From Rattus norvegicus (Eukaryota; Chordata; Mammalia; Rodentia; Muridae): DNA of 64,000 nucleotides. Position 1 is the stretch's first letter. Each line of letters begins with the position of its first letter. Made by a program: the position numbers and the translations under genes. The notes below the pieces were generated by a model. That model searched no databases. It saw nothing but the letters and a program-made list of their open reading frames with translations, and had not been told where the DNA came from. Shown in pieces: positions 26,636 to 39,814 of this stretch. The stretch is from NCBI RefSeq assembly GCF_036323735.1, contig NW_026947409.1:1312545-1376544 (forward strand), read 5' to 3'.

Positions 26636-26785
26636 GTCTGGGGCAGTAAGGAAGGGGATGTCAATGTGGAGGGGACAACCACTATAAAAGGTGATGGAAG
26701 AGGTTAGAGGTGATGGTCAGGAAAGATAAAAACAATTGAAATGCAAATAAATACCCAATTTAATAAAAATGGAAAAAGGAACCTT
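26636..26785 (+). mobile_element. Sense L1 3' tail fragment
   Basis: A purine-rich stretch (GGGGCAGTAAGGAAGGGGAT, then GAAATGCAAATAAATACCC) ends in ATTTAATAAAAATGG, like the extreme 3' end of an older L1. It sits directly after the antisense piece above and may be the 3' half of the same insertion. Confidence 0.6.
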
Positions 26786-26847
26786 CCACTTCTAAAATCT
26801 TACTATTAATAAATATAGCTTTTGAGATTTTAAAAAATTCATTTCCT

Positions 26848-26938
26848 GGGGTTGGGGATTTAGCTCAGTGGTAGAGCGCTTGCCTAGCAAGCACAAGGCC
26901 TTGGGTTCGGTCCCCAGCTCTGGAAAAAAAAAAGAAAG
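26848..26938 (+). mobile_element. ID SINE (tRNA-Ala / BC1 type) with 16-bp target-site duplication
   Basis: It starts GGGGTTGGGGATTTAGCTCA, has a pol III A-box-like TAGCTCAGTGGTAGAGC and a B-box-like GGGTTCGGTCCCC, and ends in an A-rich tail. It is flanked by AAAAAATTCATTTCCT at 26832-26847 and 26939-26954, a perfect 16-bp duplication. ID elements are especially abundant in rat. The tRNA-like part is a retroposon, not a tRNA gene. Confidence 0.96.
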
Positions 26939-26954
26939 AAAAAATTCATTTCCT

Positions 26955-28408
26955 ATGGAAATTAAAATTGCATATGCACATGGAAGGCAAGTGCTCATAA
27001 CTATGTGAGCTGGTTATCTGGAGCCTGAGAATTATACTTGTTTTCTAGATCTACCTTTTAGAGTATTTTAGGAGTGTTTTTTTAAATCATTTCTATAAAA
27101 TATCTGAGACTGACACTTCTATGTTGAATATGTCCAATTGTTTTACAAAGATACAGAAAAGTTACTTAATCTTTTCACAAAAATTGTCACATATATTTCA
27201 ACACTGACTCAATATGAATTAGGGTGGATAGTATAAGATATGATTAACTTATTTTTTCCATATTAAAGCAAATTCTGTACCTAGTTATTTATTGGCTCTT
27301 TTTATTTGTTTTATTGTATGAAATATCAAAATCTACATTTGCATCCCATTATCATTTACATAAAATATTAATTTCATTGAGTGTAATATGGCCCAGATGC
27401 AGTGGAAAATGGGAGAAATATGAGGTAGGCTGAGAAGCGTACAGTCTCCTCTTTGTGAAGCTTGGCATTTATCAAAATCAGAAAAGTAGAGTGACTGAAA
27501 TTCACATGTAAAAACGAAGTAATTACAAATAGTGTATATGTTGTGAAAATGAAAAGGAAGCTTCATATTTAAGATTTTTAGTATTTAAAGGGGAAAGTTA
27601 CTTTAGATTGCTTTTATTGGATGTCTTTCTGAGGAGATTATTAGGTCTTTATAACAAATGCCCAAAGTACGATAAACTACTATGTTTATTATTTTAAATT
27701 AGTAACACCTGGGTTAGGCAAATGTTGGAAGAAGTTTCATCCACTATACTCCTGTCTGTTTAGAGATTGGATATGCCAAAAAGAAAAGGGTTACCTTCTG
27801 TTACTTATTGAATTTTATTTAATTAAATGAGTGTTTTCAAAAAGAAATATTAAAGAATATAATCATAACTGAACAGATTTTTGTCACAGATTATTGTTGT
27901 GTTCTCAGTATCGAGTAATTTCATTAGTCATGCAATATTGTTAGTTTATCTGAGTCATTCATCAGATTAAATCATCCAATAACCTTCAGCATGTTCAAGT
28001 CAACAACATCCATATGGTAACCTGTACCAAATTTCAACTTTATTTTATTTTCTGCTCTATTACACTTTGATGACATTTTTTCTAGTATTTACCATGGATT
28101 TATAAATAAACCTGCTTATGTAATCCACTCAGAGTCACTTGTAAATATTCTTCAACAACTTTCCCTCAATATGAAAGTTCAGGTCTTTTACACTTTTTGT
28201 TTAAAATCGCATGAAGCACTTCCTTGTATGAGATCTTTTTCTACAACTCTGCTTTCTCTTCCAGAAGTGTTCCTCTTATGATTCCTGTCACATAGACAGC
28301 TTTCAGTTTTAGGACTGAGTAGAACAAACACATTGTAACAACTTTGTTTTTCTTGTCTAAAGTTTCAATGGAACAAACTGTTGGTACATAATTTACTAGG
28401 GGAAAAAT
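26955..28408. other. AT-rich intergenic DNA
   Basis: No gene, SINE or L1 was recognised. The frame at 27333-27566 (minus, 77 residues) has no recognisable feature and is within chance expectation for AT-rich DNA. Confidence 0.5.
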
Positions 28409-28418
28409 AGATCATTTT

Positions 28419-28513
28419 GTGGTTGGGAATTTAGCTTATTGGTAGAGCACTGCCCTAGGAAGTGCAAGGCACTGGGTTCGGTCTCCAGCTCCAAAAAAAA
28501 AAAAAAAAAAAAA
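28419..28513 (+). mobile_element. ID SINE, older copy, with about 10-bp target-site duplication
   Basis: It starts GTGGTTGGGAATTTAGCTTA, has TTGGTAGAGCACTGCCCTAG and a B-box-like GGGTTCGGTCTCC, and ends in 20 or more A's from 28493. It is flanked by AGATCATTTT at 28409-28418 and 28514-28523. It carries more changes from the ID consensus than the copy at 26848. Confidence 0.95.
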
Positions 28514-28523
28514 AGATCATTTT

Positions 28524-29095
28524 ATTATCTCATATAACGAGCACTTATAAAATGATTGATGTTGAAAATAGTACTGAAATCAGAGAAGGGGATAGTGATC
28601 ACATTTGTGACAGAGAAATAATAGTTACCTCTATGAGAGCAATGTTAGTAAAGCTTAAAAGAGATTCATCATTAATAATTCTCATGATAGCATATGAGGA
28701 TTTATTAAGACTTAAATATAGTGATAGGATTTGAGGTAGAATGCAGAGCAGGGTGGAAAGTGACTGAAGATTTGAACATGGATAAAGAGTTTGATGTTAT
28801 GCATTTAAGGAACAAAGACAAAATGATGAAAGAAGTTGACAGATTAATGCAAAGGAGGTTAAGTATTTCATGTCTGTTATCGACCTGTTTGGAAGTGTCA
28901 AATAGACATTTTATTTTAAAGATTATGGCTGATAAATCTCCCTTTAGGTATTAAAATGTGATCACAATTCACATTTTAAATTTTATTATTTTAAAATTAA
29001 AAGATATTTTTACCATTCAATACTAATTATTTCGTGACTGATTATTTTGAGTATGTGCTTTGTCTACTTATCATCTGTAATCTTTCATCAATGTA
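28524..29095. other. AT-rich intergenic DNA
   Basis: Nothing recognised. The two short plus-strand frames here (ending at 28734 and 28954) have no family features; the first begins inside the ID element and runs through its A-tail. Confidence 0.5.
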
Positions 29096-29097
29096 AC

Positions 29098-29150
29098 TAT
29101 GCATGTATGAATGTATGTATGTATGTATGTATGTATATATCTATATATCT
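29098..29150. repeat. ATGT tetranucleotide repeat
   Basis: A short run of TATG/ATGT units grading into TATA. Confidence 0.9.
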
Positions 29151-29492
29151 TTCTATCACTCTGATCTATCACATATTGAAGTCATTTGATATAGTTTCTA
29201 CCTCACATAGGTCTAGTAGTATCCTGAAATTATATCACATGCTGGAAAAGCTAATTAGTTATGTCTCATGATAAAACATATACACAGTCACATAACTAAA
29301 GTAAATATTTGTGTTTTTATGAAAAAGATAAAAAATTTGATAGTAAAAAAATTAATGACCCATATTGAATCTATTTTCTGAGCAGTACTTTAAAATGAAT
29401 CTAAATTAATGAAGCAGCTTTTAAAATTCTTGAGTCCTGATAAATATATGAGAAAAATTTCATAAAATTAGAAAAGAGAGTGCATTTGTATG

Positions 29493-29690
29493 TTACATAC
29501 ATATACACATATACACAAACAAATATATATATATATATATAATCATGTGGCCACATACACATATATACATATACACATATATAAACATGTATACAAAATA
29601 TAAACATATGTCCTTATGTACACATACAAATATATACAAATATACACATACATACATACATACATACATACACACATACATACATGCTTT
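29493..29690. repeat. ATAC / CATA / TA compound microsatellite
   Basis: Mixed TACATA, TATATA and CATA tetranucleotide repeats. The minus-strand frames with runs of Met-Tyr-Val-Cys here are microsatellite translations. Confidence 0.92.
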
Positions 29691-31590
29691 TATAAAGCAA
29701 AATACTTGGTTTTAAAAGAATTTGACTAGGCATGATGTTTATGGTTTAGCCAAGTAAGAGAAAAATGGTGTTTTTGCTAAATGGCTCTGTCTGAGGAATC
29801 ATTTCTGCTGTTTTAACATGATGATGGTTCTACCAATCTGAAATCTATGTATTTGGGGATTGAAATGATGCCCTTTGCTTCTCTAACTCACTCATACACT
29901 TTCTACAAAAATAAGTAATCCCTTATCACTACAACTAGATGGCATGTGCCTTTAGCCACACAAAATAGGAAAATAAACGGAGGAGCTTACATGTCCTACA
30001 AACATTATTTTATAAACTTGCTTGAAATCATAGTTTTGATAATTATCATCTTGACCAAAGGAACCATCAGAATTACACATTCACCTTTTTTTAACTAACT
30101 GTACTTTCTTTCATACAAGAGTAAGAATAAGTAACTGCAAATGAGGTGCTTTTAAGAGTTTGCAGTACCATTACAGCTCACAGGTTGTTTTTAAACTTTT
30201 TATATTGGAAACATATTCAAAGGATCTACTCTGTCTTGATTTTTCTCCTCTGAGCACATACTGGAATTCCCATTTCAACATTAGCTGCAATAGTTGTAAA
30301 TGATTGGAATAGTCGCTATCCCTCTGAGGAGAAAATGATGTACAGGACTAATCAGCTACAATAATATGTTTATAGCAGCAGGAAACCTTTCAAACATCTT
30401 ATATTTTTCAAAGGGACATATGGCTGTATAGACGATGACAAACAAATAAAGCAAAAGCAACAATGTTTGTGCATCTTGAGTCACTACTAATTTTCAATTC
30501 CCTGAGAGAAGCACAGCATAGAACTTCTATCTGTCTAGGCTACTGACAGAAGCCTTGGCTGTTCTACTATGTTGTGCCACTGCTGCTCTTCCCAGTTTGT
30601 TATGACAACTCTACAGACCTGAACTACTAGTGTATTCATGAAATGTTTGCTAATGGAACAAGCTGCCTATTCCAACTTGAGAACTGAAATTCTGGGATTT
30701 CCTCCGATGAACCTTTGTAAACAGGGCCAGCACCCCCACTGCCCATTGCCCCACATCCTTTCTTTTACCTCTGGTGCCTGGTGGGCTACAAGGGAGGTTA
30801 AAGCTTTTAAGAGTCATCAGCTAATATTTATATTTGGAAAAAATATAATTTTTGTTTGAAGAGCTATCAGCTGTGGGCTCTTCTTGGGCTGTAATATCAC
30901 TCAGGCATGTGAGGTATGCTGAATGAAGGGACCCTCAGGATGCCAAGTTAATATCAAAGGACAGGTATTTTCTGGTCCTGCATATATCAGTGTATATAAA
31001 GTTTTTATCAACAGTGGTAAGAAGCAGGAGGTTTGGGGTCTGGAAGGAGAGAGAAGGAATATGTTTACTATGTTTAAAATGCATGGCTTCTCAGCTCTAT
31101 GAATTCAAAGAGATCTGGGTCATTGAGGGAGTGACATACACACACCAGAGATGCTGAGCACTATACCAAAAATGGTAAAGTGCTATGTTTTGTGCTGTAT
31201 ATATTTTAATACCAAACCAAACCAAAGAAAACAAAAAGCAAATAAAGAATCATGAGTGTGTATAAAGATCTGCTGGAAGAACTTTGTCTGTGGCCCTCAA
31301 TATTCAACACTAAATAAATAATGTAAAATAAATGATGAACACTCACTCATGGAGCTGGCCACCAAGTAATACTGGCAATACTATTGTGAAACAGCATTGA
31401 ATCCCATGGCAAGTGTTCATTGCACAATATGTGGAAAATATTTGCATGCTTTTTTTTCAGTGGGAACCAAGCTCTGGTTACATGTGTTCATGCATTTGTG
31501 TGAATCTTCAGCTTCCTGAGGTCCAGGCTCACTGACCATTGATTTCCTGCTGCAAGGACAGCACTGACAGCAGTGAATCATAATAAGCTG
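29691..31590. other. AT-rich intergenic DNA
   Basis: No gene recognised. The frame at 30638-30859 (73 residues) has no motif. Confidence 0.5.
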
Positions 31591-31890
31591 TTGTCCAGTG
31601 AATGAAGAAGGAAGTTAGGAACTAAATACCAATCAAAGAGTACACATGGAGGCATCCATGTCTCATATATAGAAGATGAAGGCATTGTCCAGAATCAATA
31701 GGATGAAAAGCCTTTGTCCTGTGAAGTCTAGTTTCTCTAGTGTAGGGAATGCCAGAGTGCTGAAGTGTGAGTGGGCAGGCAGTATTTGTAGCAAACTCAC
31801 AGAAACATGGAAGGGTGGATGGGAGAGAGGGGAACCAGGAAAGTGTATAACATTTGATTTATAAATACTTAAAATATCCCATTAAAAATG
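31591..31890 (+). mobile_element. Old L1 3' UTR fragment, sense
   Basis: Matches the sense 3' UTR layout of older rodent L1: GAGTACACATGGAGGCATCC near 31638, AAAAGCCTTTGTCCTGTGAA near 31704, TAGTGTAGGGAATGCCAGAG near 31738, then a GAGTGGGCAGGCAG block. It is the complement of the L1 pieces that open the tandem units. The frame at 31676-31864 is incidental. Confidence 0.7.
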
Positions 31891-33310
31891 AAGAGACTGG
31901 GGGAGAAAGGAAGAGGAGGCTATCCTCAAAGGAATGAAAGAGCTTCTAGATGGTGGTTTAAGTTAGAAGATTCAAGATCCTTTGTTATGTACAAAAGGTA
32001 AGGGTCAGCAGACTATAGTGATTTATGTTTTTTTTAAAAAGTTATTGAAATAATATTTCCATTTTTTATATGAACACACAGTCATTGGAAAGAAAAATAG
32101 ACAGCTGGTATTGGGTTTATTGGTTCAGGAATCATTGGCATATCTTCCAACATAGCGTAAACCACTCTCAGAAAGATTTTTATGGGATAAGACAGGAATA
32201 GAGAGTATTGATTCAGTGTTGGGATACAAGTATCTTCCATGTATTTTCAGTCACATACAAACATCTTTTTAAACTGTGAAAATATAAAATTATTAATTGA
32301 TTGAATGAAATCATACGGTTTTAATTACTTACATGAAGCATTTCTGTCTGTGTATATGACTTCCACAATTAGAATAATTTTAGGAGATGAATTCATTTAA
32401 GAAATTGTTAAAAGTGCTGTGGTATAGTGGTGGAATACAGCATCTAAAGTCTTACTGTCTGGGATGGAATACTGGCTCTCCATTATCTAATCATAAGGCA
32501 AATAAGAATGTAAAGAGACAAGTGCCTCTGAAAAAACACTCACTATAAAATATAAAATGCCCGTATACATTCAAAAGAATACTATAAATATTTTAGATCT
32601 TCTAAAAGGACATAAGGATGATCATTTTAGACTGGGTTCATATTGCCATACAATATAGTTTATTTAAAATTTAAAGCTCACACGTGTGAAGTTTTGTTTG
32701 GTCAGAACTGTTTTCCAGCTAGCATGCTTTAATTTTCTACCTGACATACTGCTTTAATTCTAACCGATTGATTTTTATTGCAACATTTTATGTTGCCAAA
32801 TATTTGTCTGCTCTGTGATAGCAACAACAATTTGTGTGCAGGTGTATTTGTCAAACATGTAGAACCAGAATAAATCTGATTCGTCATGGTGAATGGAATT
32901 ACAATAGGAAAAGTTTACATGATATATTTTGATATTAAGTACATGCATAAAGGAAACTCTGTAGTACATATATTTTTGCAAATTTGTTTGTAAATATTTT
33001 GAGATAAATATGTAGAAGCATGTTATTTGAGAAAATGAGAATACCCAATTGGTAAAATGCAAGAAAATATAAAATACTTATTCTGAATTGCAAGGGAATA
33101 CAAAATCAAAATTAACAAGAGTAATTTAATGGGATGGCTATTCTTTATGCAATATTTCTATGTCACAGAATTATTCCCTTACATTAGTACTGACCAAACT
33201 GAATTTTATTTCTTGTATGACAGTTAAAAAATAAGAAATAACACAAATGTTATCCTTTTAAATTATTTTAAAACTTAGTTACCATTAGATACATATCTCC
33301 TTTAATTAGG
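31891..33310. other. AT-rich intergenic DNA with a possible MIR SINE
   Basis: Mostly featureless. About 32403-32500 (GGTATAGTGGTGGAATACAG, then TGTCTGGGATGGAATACTGG) resembles a sense MIR core. The end (33250-33310) is the left flank of copy B and does not match the left flank of L1 no. 1. Confidence 0.4.
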
Positions 33311-34136
33311 GTAGAATGACTTTTTTCTAAAATGCTTTTGCTAACTTGAGACATTTAAAAATGAATTTTGCTTTCTTTTTCCAAAAGCCAATACCAGTGT
33401 ACATGAAGAAAGTCCATCAGTAGTGAGAAAGATAATTGCTGTAGTTATTCAATAATGATTTTCTTTGGTAAGTGAAATTTTATCCAAGTGTTTGAGAATT
33501 AATCTAACTATTGTCATTTCCATCAGTAGAGGTAGAAGAAACAATGATATAAACAAATGGAATTCCCTGCTACAGTAAACTCATTAAAGGTAAACCATAC
33601 CTGCAAGCTATAGAAACTTTTCCAAGCAATTCCAATTGAAATTCTTACACAAATTCTTTTTATAATAAATGTAGTAAGCAAAATACTCCCATACAAACAG
33701 TAATATCTTTGGAGTAAAGTTCACATTAAATACAAACTTTCACTCTAGATATAGAGTCTTATTAATTAATCTATTATTACTTTGGAAGGAATAAAAGAGA
33801 ATATGGATTGTGTTGGGTAGCAGGCAGCAATCAGAAGTCTCAACCTCTTTGTGGTAATCTAATAGATATGAATTTCATTTCTTCCATGAATATTTCAACA
33901 AGATTCTTCCCTTTTAATATTCCCAGTCTTTTGAATTGTTTCAAGATATCACGGATCCCAAAATTGTTAGATTAAAAAGGGTTCACTGTGTCATGATAAT
34001 AAACTTAGTCTTAGAAATTCCCTGTTAGTTGCTACCTCTGAATAAGGACGTTTGAATCAGATCATGCAACTTGACTCCACAGAGATGTCATCCTTCTCTA
34101 ATTAGCATTTGCCCACTTTTGTCCAAAATACCATGT

Positions 34137-34225
34137 CTTAGCCAGAGTTTCTATTGCTGTTATGAAATACCGTGACCAAAAGGGAAAACAGAAAGTTGGG
34201 AAAGAAAGTGTTTATTTTAGTTTAC
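34137..34225 (+). mobile_element. URR1-like hAT fragment (copy B)
   Basis: Parallel to 7262-7345: GTTTCTATTGCTGTTATGAAA followed by a GACCAAAAGGGAAA block and AAAGTGTTTATTTTAG. Inherited through the segmental duplication. Confidence 0.6.
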
Positions 34226-35235
34226 ATCTTCTTTTTTAAAATTTTATTTAATAGAAATTTACAATCCAGATCTCATCCCTCTCCCAGCCCATACTCTGAC
34301 TGTTCTACATCCCATACCTACACCCCACATGCCCATCTGAATGATGCTGACTCCCACACTGCCCCCAATCTCCCAGCCCTCTCCACTCTCTGGGAACTCA
34401 AGTCTTTTGAATATTAAGTGCATCTTGTGTTGTGTCCAGAACCAGCACTCCAGTCTTAGAGGCCTCATATCAGCTGGTGCATGATGCCTCATTGATGACT
34501 CAGTGTCTGAAAAAAAACTGGGGTCCAGCTTAGTTAACACTGCTGGTCTTCCTGCAGGGTTGCTCTCCTCCTCAGCTTCCTCCAGCTTTTCCCCAGTTCG
34601 ACCACAGGGCTTAGCAGCTTCTGTACATTAGCTGAGTGTAATTATCTGCATCTGATTCTTTCAGCTGCTTGTTGGGTCTTTCAGAAGGCAGTCATAACAG
34701 GTCCCTTTTGTGAACATGACAAAGCATGAGTAATAGTGTCAGGGCTTGGGGGCCTTTATTTAATCTGGTTCCCAGATATGGCTGGTCACTGGAATTCCTT
34801 TTACTCAGGCTCTTCTCTGGTTTTGCCCTGAAGGTCTTTCAGACAGGAACACATATGGGTCAGAGTATTGATTTATGCATGGCAACCTTATCCCTCACTT
34901 GATGCTCTCTCTTCCTCATTGAGGTAGTCTCTACGAGTTCCCTCTACCCACTCCCGGACATTTCACTGAGTCCGGATAGTCTCTTACCTCTCAGGTCTCT
35001 GGAATATTCTAGAGCCACCACCCACAGCCAACATTTTAGCTCCTGAAGTTGCCTCTTTTCATTCATTCTGCTGACACTCAGGGTTTCAGTCCTACTCCCC
35101 ACCAATAACTCTGTCCCTCTGTCCCTACTGTCTCCTTTCTCACCCAGGTCCCTCACACTTCCCTCCTGTAATTCATTTCTTCTCTCTCTCAAGTGGGATT
35201 GAGATTCTGCACTTTGGCTGTTCAGCTTGTTAAAC
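34226..35235 (-). mobile_element. Antisense L1 3' UTR fragment (Lx-like), copy B
   Basis: Collinear with 7346-8363: TCTCCACTCTCTGGGAACTC near 34380, GGGTCTTTCAGAAGGCAGTC near 34674, and the closing CTCAAGTGGGATTGAGATTC near 35199. Frames within it are not genes. Confidence 0.8.
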
Positions 35236-35761
35236 TTTTATTTTTCCTTTTAGAAAAATTGGATATTTTTGTTTATGTTTCCAATATTATTCACTTTCCA
35301 AGTTTTCCAGTCGTAAGCGTCCTATCCCTTCCCCCACCAGTTCTTCTATAAAGGTGTGCCCCCTCACCAACCACTCCCTTTCCCATCACCCCCTGACATT
35401 CCCCTACGCTGGGGGTCCAGCTTTGGTAGGCCTAAGAGCTTCTCCTCCCATTGATGTCCAACAAGGCTACATATGCACCTGCAGCCATAGTTCTGTCCAT
35501 GTACAGTCTTTGAATATTGTTTTAGTACCAGAAAGCTATGGGTCATTGGTATCGTTGTTCTTATGGGATTGAAAGCCCATTCAGTCCTGGTAATCCTTTC
35601 TCCAAATTTACTAACAAGAGATTCGTTTACATTCCACTGGTTTGCCAATAACCTTCATTTCTATAATTGGCATGCTCTACCTGTGTCTCTCAGGAAAGAT
35701 CTATATCTGTTTCCTGGCAGCATGCACTTCTTAGCATCATCAATCTTATGTAGTTTGTGGC

Positions 35762-35768
35762 AGATCTC

Positions 35769-35820
<52 letters not shown>

Positions 35821-35949
35821 CCTATCTCTTTCTATCTCTATCTATCTCTATCTATCTATCATATATATATTTATATTTATATATATACATATATACATAC
35901 TCACACATTAACACACACACATATATATATATATGTACATATATATGTA

Positions 35950-35992
<43 letters not shown>
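35762..35992. repeat. TCTA / TA / CA compound microsatellite
   Basis: TCTA repeats, then interrupted TATATA and ACACAC runs, ending in a long AT run (about 35958-35992). Overlapping tyrosine/isoleucine-rich frames (35563-35994, 35757-36035) come from this repeat. Confidence 0.95.
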
Positions 35993-35997
<5 letters not shown>

Positions 35998-36493
35998 CGT
36001 GGCTCCTACAACTATGTGTTAGGTTGGAACTTTAGGATAGATTCTGTGCAACTAGTTCAAAAATGTAGAATCAGCAAAGGCCAATGCCAATCAGACTCCC
36101 TCTTGTTATTTTGAACCTATTGAAGTTGAGGTTTCTCTGGACATCAAGCCATTCCTCTTCCTGCCCATCCTCCTGAGTCTTGTGCTTGGCCTGAATAAAG
36201 AATCATGGTAAAACCTCCAAAACCCTTAAGTCTGTCCCTGGGAACAGGAAGGTAGATATTATAGAACTGATATCTAATTGGACTAGACATCCACATTCTA
36301 TAGTCCATGATGTCCTTTGCTTTACTGCTATCTCCTATTTTTGGATAAAATAAGGATTTTGGACTTCATTATTTCAAGTAGGTACAAAAAATTTACACTG
36401 TTATATTTACTCTATAGATTGGCATGCTTTATTGCTTATTAATTGCAAAAAATGGAATTGTAAAACATAATTTTTGAGTACACATTCAGGAAT

Positions 36494-36496
<3 letters not shown>

Positions 36497-36536
<40 letters not shown>
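36497..36536. repeat. AT dinucleotide repeat
   Basis: About 20 AT steps at the same place in unit B1 as 9668-9711 in A1. Confidence 0.95.
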
Positions 36537-36538
<2 letters not shown>

Positions 36539-37649
36539 TCCTATAAGGAAAGTAAAATATGAAAATGAAATACAATATTCAGTCAATTAAAGGTCTGTAG
36601 GGAAAATACTGGCCTTTGGGAAACAAAGAAAACCTAGGAAATTGAAGTGTATGTCACAGGAACAGACCTGAGTGTAGAATTGTTATCCAGAATAAACTCC
36701 TCCACTCCATGTTCCTAGACCTTTTCTACCCATGCCAAGTGCCTGATTAACTTTCTCCATTCAGAGCATGAAACCATTAATGAAGGAAAAAGTCACTACG
36801 TTTAGATTGATTTAGTACATAAAGGTTTCCCCTGAGTCACAGGAGAGATACCTGGAAAAGGCACTCTCAAATCTGGACAAGGAAAGGAAAGCTGTTCAGC
36901 AGGTAGGCCATGGCTGTTCTCAGAGACATCATCATTAGGCCCTATCTGAAAAATATCTTGTACCTGGAGATACCTATCTTCTGTGATGTCACATTTGATG
37001 TCGTGACTGCAACTGCCTCTCATATATTCCTTCAGTACCTCTAGGTTTTACTAATTGACTTCTAATTCATAATAAACAGCCATTTGGGAGGGAGAACAAA
37101 GAGGATGAAAAGATCAGATATGTGGGGAATGAAGGAGGCTGGCCATCTGTCTTGGTATAAAAAAGGAAGGAATACATTGTCCTCGGTATAGCTCAGTGAG
37201 TACCTGGTAGGGATTTAGTGGGAATGCTAAAGAGATAGCCTAGATCTGAGCCTCCAACCTATGGGAATCAGGATATGGGAGCCTCTCAGAAGCATCTGGA
37301 CTTCCCTGTTTTTATGTTTCCGAAATCTGAGAGTTTATATCATTAATTTCTTTATTCTAAAAGTCAAATGTTGGTAAGGGCACAGTTGTTTTTCTGAGAG
37401 CTCATAGCCTTTACTCTTTTTGATAAGAAGAAAAATGTCCTAAGGAAAAAGGGAGAGACAGGTATTGTGTCCCTACCTCAGAGTAAACTCCTCCATGTTT
37501 TGGATATCTATAGTGCAGTCTGGGAAGCAGCAGTGCTATTAGTTGAGATTTCATCATCTCAGTCTTTCCACTAATATTTCCACTGACTACCACTTTACTT
37601 CTCTGTGTCACTAGGTATGATTAACTGTCAGTTTTCTCTTCCTTTATTC

Positions 37650-38114
37650 CTTTGTTTTTTTTAATGTTTTAGCAATTTGTATTGCTTTTTTAACTTGATT
37701 TTTCTATATTTACATTCAATGTTATTTCGTTTCCCATTTTCCTGCCCATAAGATTCCTACCCGTACCCTTCCCCTTCTTCTCTAACACCACTGACTGTGC
37801 CTTTACATTCCCTTGAACTGGGAGACAAACCTAGAGAGGACCAATAGCTTCTGCTTCCATTCGTGATGAACAAGGTCCTCTGCCACATGCAGTTAGAGCA
37901 ATAGCTCTGTCCATGTACATTCATTGAATATTGGTCTAGTACCAGAAAGCTCTGGGTCATTGACATTTTTGTTCTTATGGGATTGAAAGCTCCTTTACCT
38001 CTTGAAATCCTTTCTCAAAATTTGCCAACAAGAGGTCTGTTTCAGTTCACTGATTTCCCACTAGCATTAATTTCTGTAGTTGGTATGATCTATCTGTGTC
38101 TCTCAGGAAATTAT

Positions 38115-38169
<55 letters not shown>

Positions 38170-38192
38170 TACATATACATATATATATATAC

Positions 38193-38225
<33 letters not shown>

Positions 38226-39814
38226 TACGGTTGCTGGCAGAAGGCACTTTTTAGCTACATCAATCTCATCTAGTTTTGGTGGCTGACTTATATATATATA
38301 CTTTTGGTGGATCCTAAACGTATGTGGTTAGGTGGAATTGTAACATGGATTCTGAGCAACTAGGTCAAGAATGTGGAGTTCAGAAATGACAGTGCCAAAT
38401 AGACTCCCTCAAGTTCTTATGAACCTATTGAAGTAGAGGTTTCACTGGTCCTCAAGCCATCCTTCTTTCTGCCCATCCTCCAGTATCGTATGTTTGGCCT
38501 TCAGAGAGAATCACGGTAAAACATCCAACCCTAATTCTAGCAATAGGAACACAGGAAAGTAGATAGTGTAGTACTGCTATCAAATAGGACTAGAGAACTG
38601 AATTCTATAGTCATTATGTCATTTGCTTTGCTGAAAATGGAATTGGAAACAGAATTTTTGAGTGCACATACAGGAATATTAATAAAGTCTCATCGTGGAA
38701 TGTACAATGAGAAAGTGAAATACAATATTCATTCAATTAAGGTCTGTAGGCAAAATATTGTCCTTTGGGATATAGAGAAAACCTGGGATATTGAACTGTA
38801 TGTCACAGGAATGAACCTGGGGAAAAATATTATCTAGAAGAATCTCCTCCACTCTATGTTGCTAAATCTTTTCTAGCCATGCTCAGCCCCTAACTTTGTC
38901 CATTCAGAGCAAGTAACCCCTAATGAAACAAAGAGTAATCTCTACCTTTAGAGAGATGTAGTGTGTAAAGGTTTCCACCCTTAAACAGGAGACTCTCCTG
39001 AAAGTGTCACCCTCAAATTTGGTCAATGTAAGGAAAGCTGTTTAGCAGGTAGACCATGGCAGTTTTCAGTGACTTCATTAGGCCTCCCTGAAATAACTCT
39101 TGTATCCTGGAAAGCCTTAGCTTCTTCTGTGATGTCACAAGTGTCCTGACTGCAACCGCCTCTCAGATATCCCTTGAGGACCTCTAGGGTTCACTAATTG
39201 GCCTTTAATATATTGTATACAGCCATTTGAGAGGGAGAACACAGAGGATGAAGTGATCAGACATGGGGAATATGAAGCTGGCCTTCTGTCTTGGTATGAT
39301 AAGGGAAGAAATACGTGGTCAATGGGAAATCCTCTTGAGTCTTGGGTAGGGGTTGAGTTGATTCATTGAAGAGATAGCCTTGATCTGAGATTTCCACATA
39401 TGGAATCAGGAGCTGGGGGCCTCTCAGAAGCATCTCAACTTCCATGCTTGTTATTTTTCTTGGTAGTCAGATAGTTTATATAATTCATTTCTTTATCCCA
39501 AAATCCACGTGTTGGCAAGGGCACTATAATTTTTCCTGAGAGCTCATAGCTTTAACCATTTTACCAAGAAGGAAAAGGTCCTAAGGAAGAAAGATAAGGC
39601 AAGTATTGTGTCCTCAGTACAGAGAAAACTCCTCCATGCATTGAATTCTAATGATGTAGTTTGTGTCTGGCATTGATATCTGGGAGGGACAAGTGCTTCT
39701 TGATGAGACTACATCATATCAGTCTTTCCACTAGTATTACTCTGAATACCATTCCCTGACAGTGATCCTTTAAAATTCTGAGTCAATAGTTGTGATTAAC
39801 TGGAAGATTTCTTT
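37650..39814. repeat. Tandem unit B2
   Basis: An antisense L1 fragment (about 37680-38110 and 38229-38290) split by a CA/TA microsatellite at 38111-38228, then the non-L1 segment (CATTATGTCATTTGCTTTGC near 38612; GTCAATGTAAGGAAAGCTG near 39022; GAGAGCTCATAGCTTTA near 39537). The microsatellite sits inside the L1 piece rather than after it, unlike the other units. Confidence 0.8.
38111..38228. repeat. CA / TA microsatellite
   Basis: CA steps followed by long TA runs with single interruptions, inserted in L1 3' UTR sequence. Confidence 0.95.

Larger units (their letters stand above)
35236..37649. repeat. Tandem unit B1
   Basis: An antisense L1 3'-end fragment (about 35265-35760), TCTA and TA microsatellites (35762-35992) and the non-L1 segment with an AT tract (36497-36536). 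It shares more with A1 than A1 does with A2: same microsatellite types, same AT tract, and TTTACTAAC in the L1 part where A2 has CTACCAATA. This indicates that A1 and B1 were copied together. Confidence 0.8.

Noticed and set aside
26848..26920. tRNA gene
   Set aside because: The A and B boxes belong to an ID SINE with A-tail and target-site duplication; it is a retroposon, not a functional tRNA.
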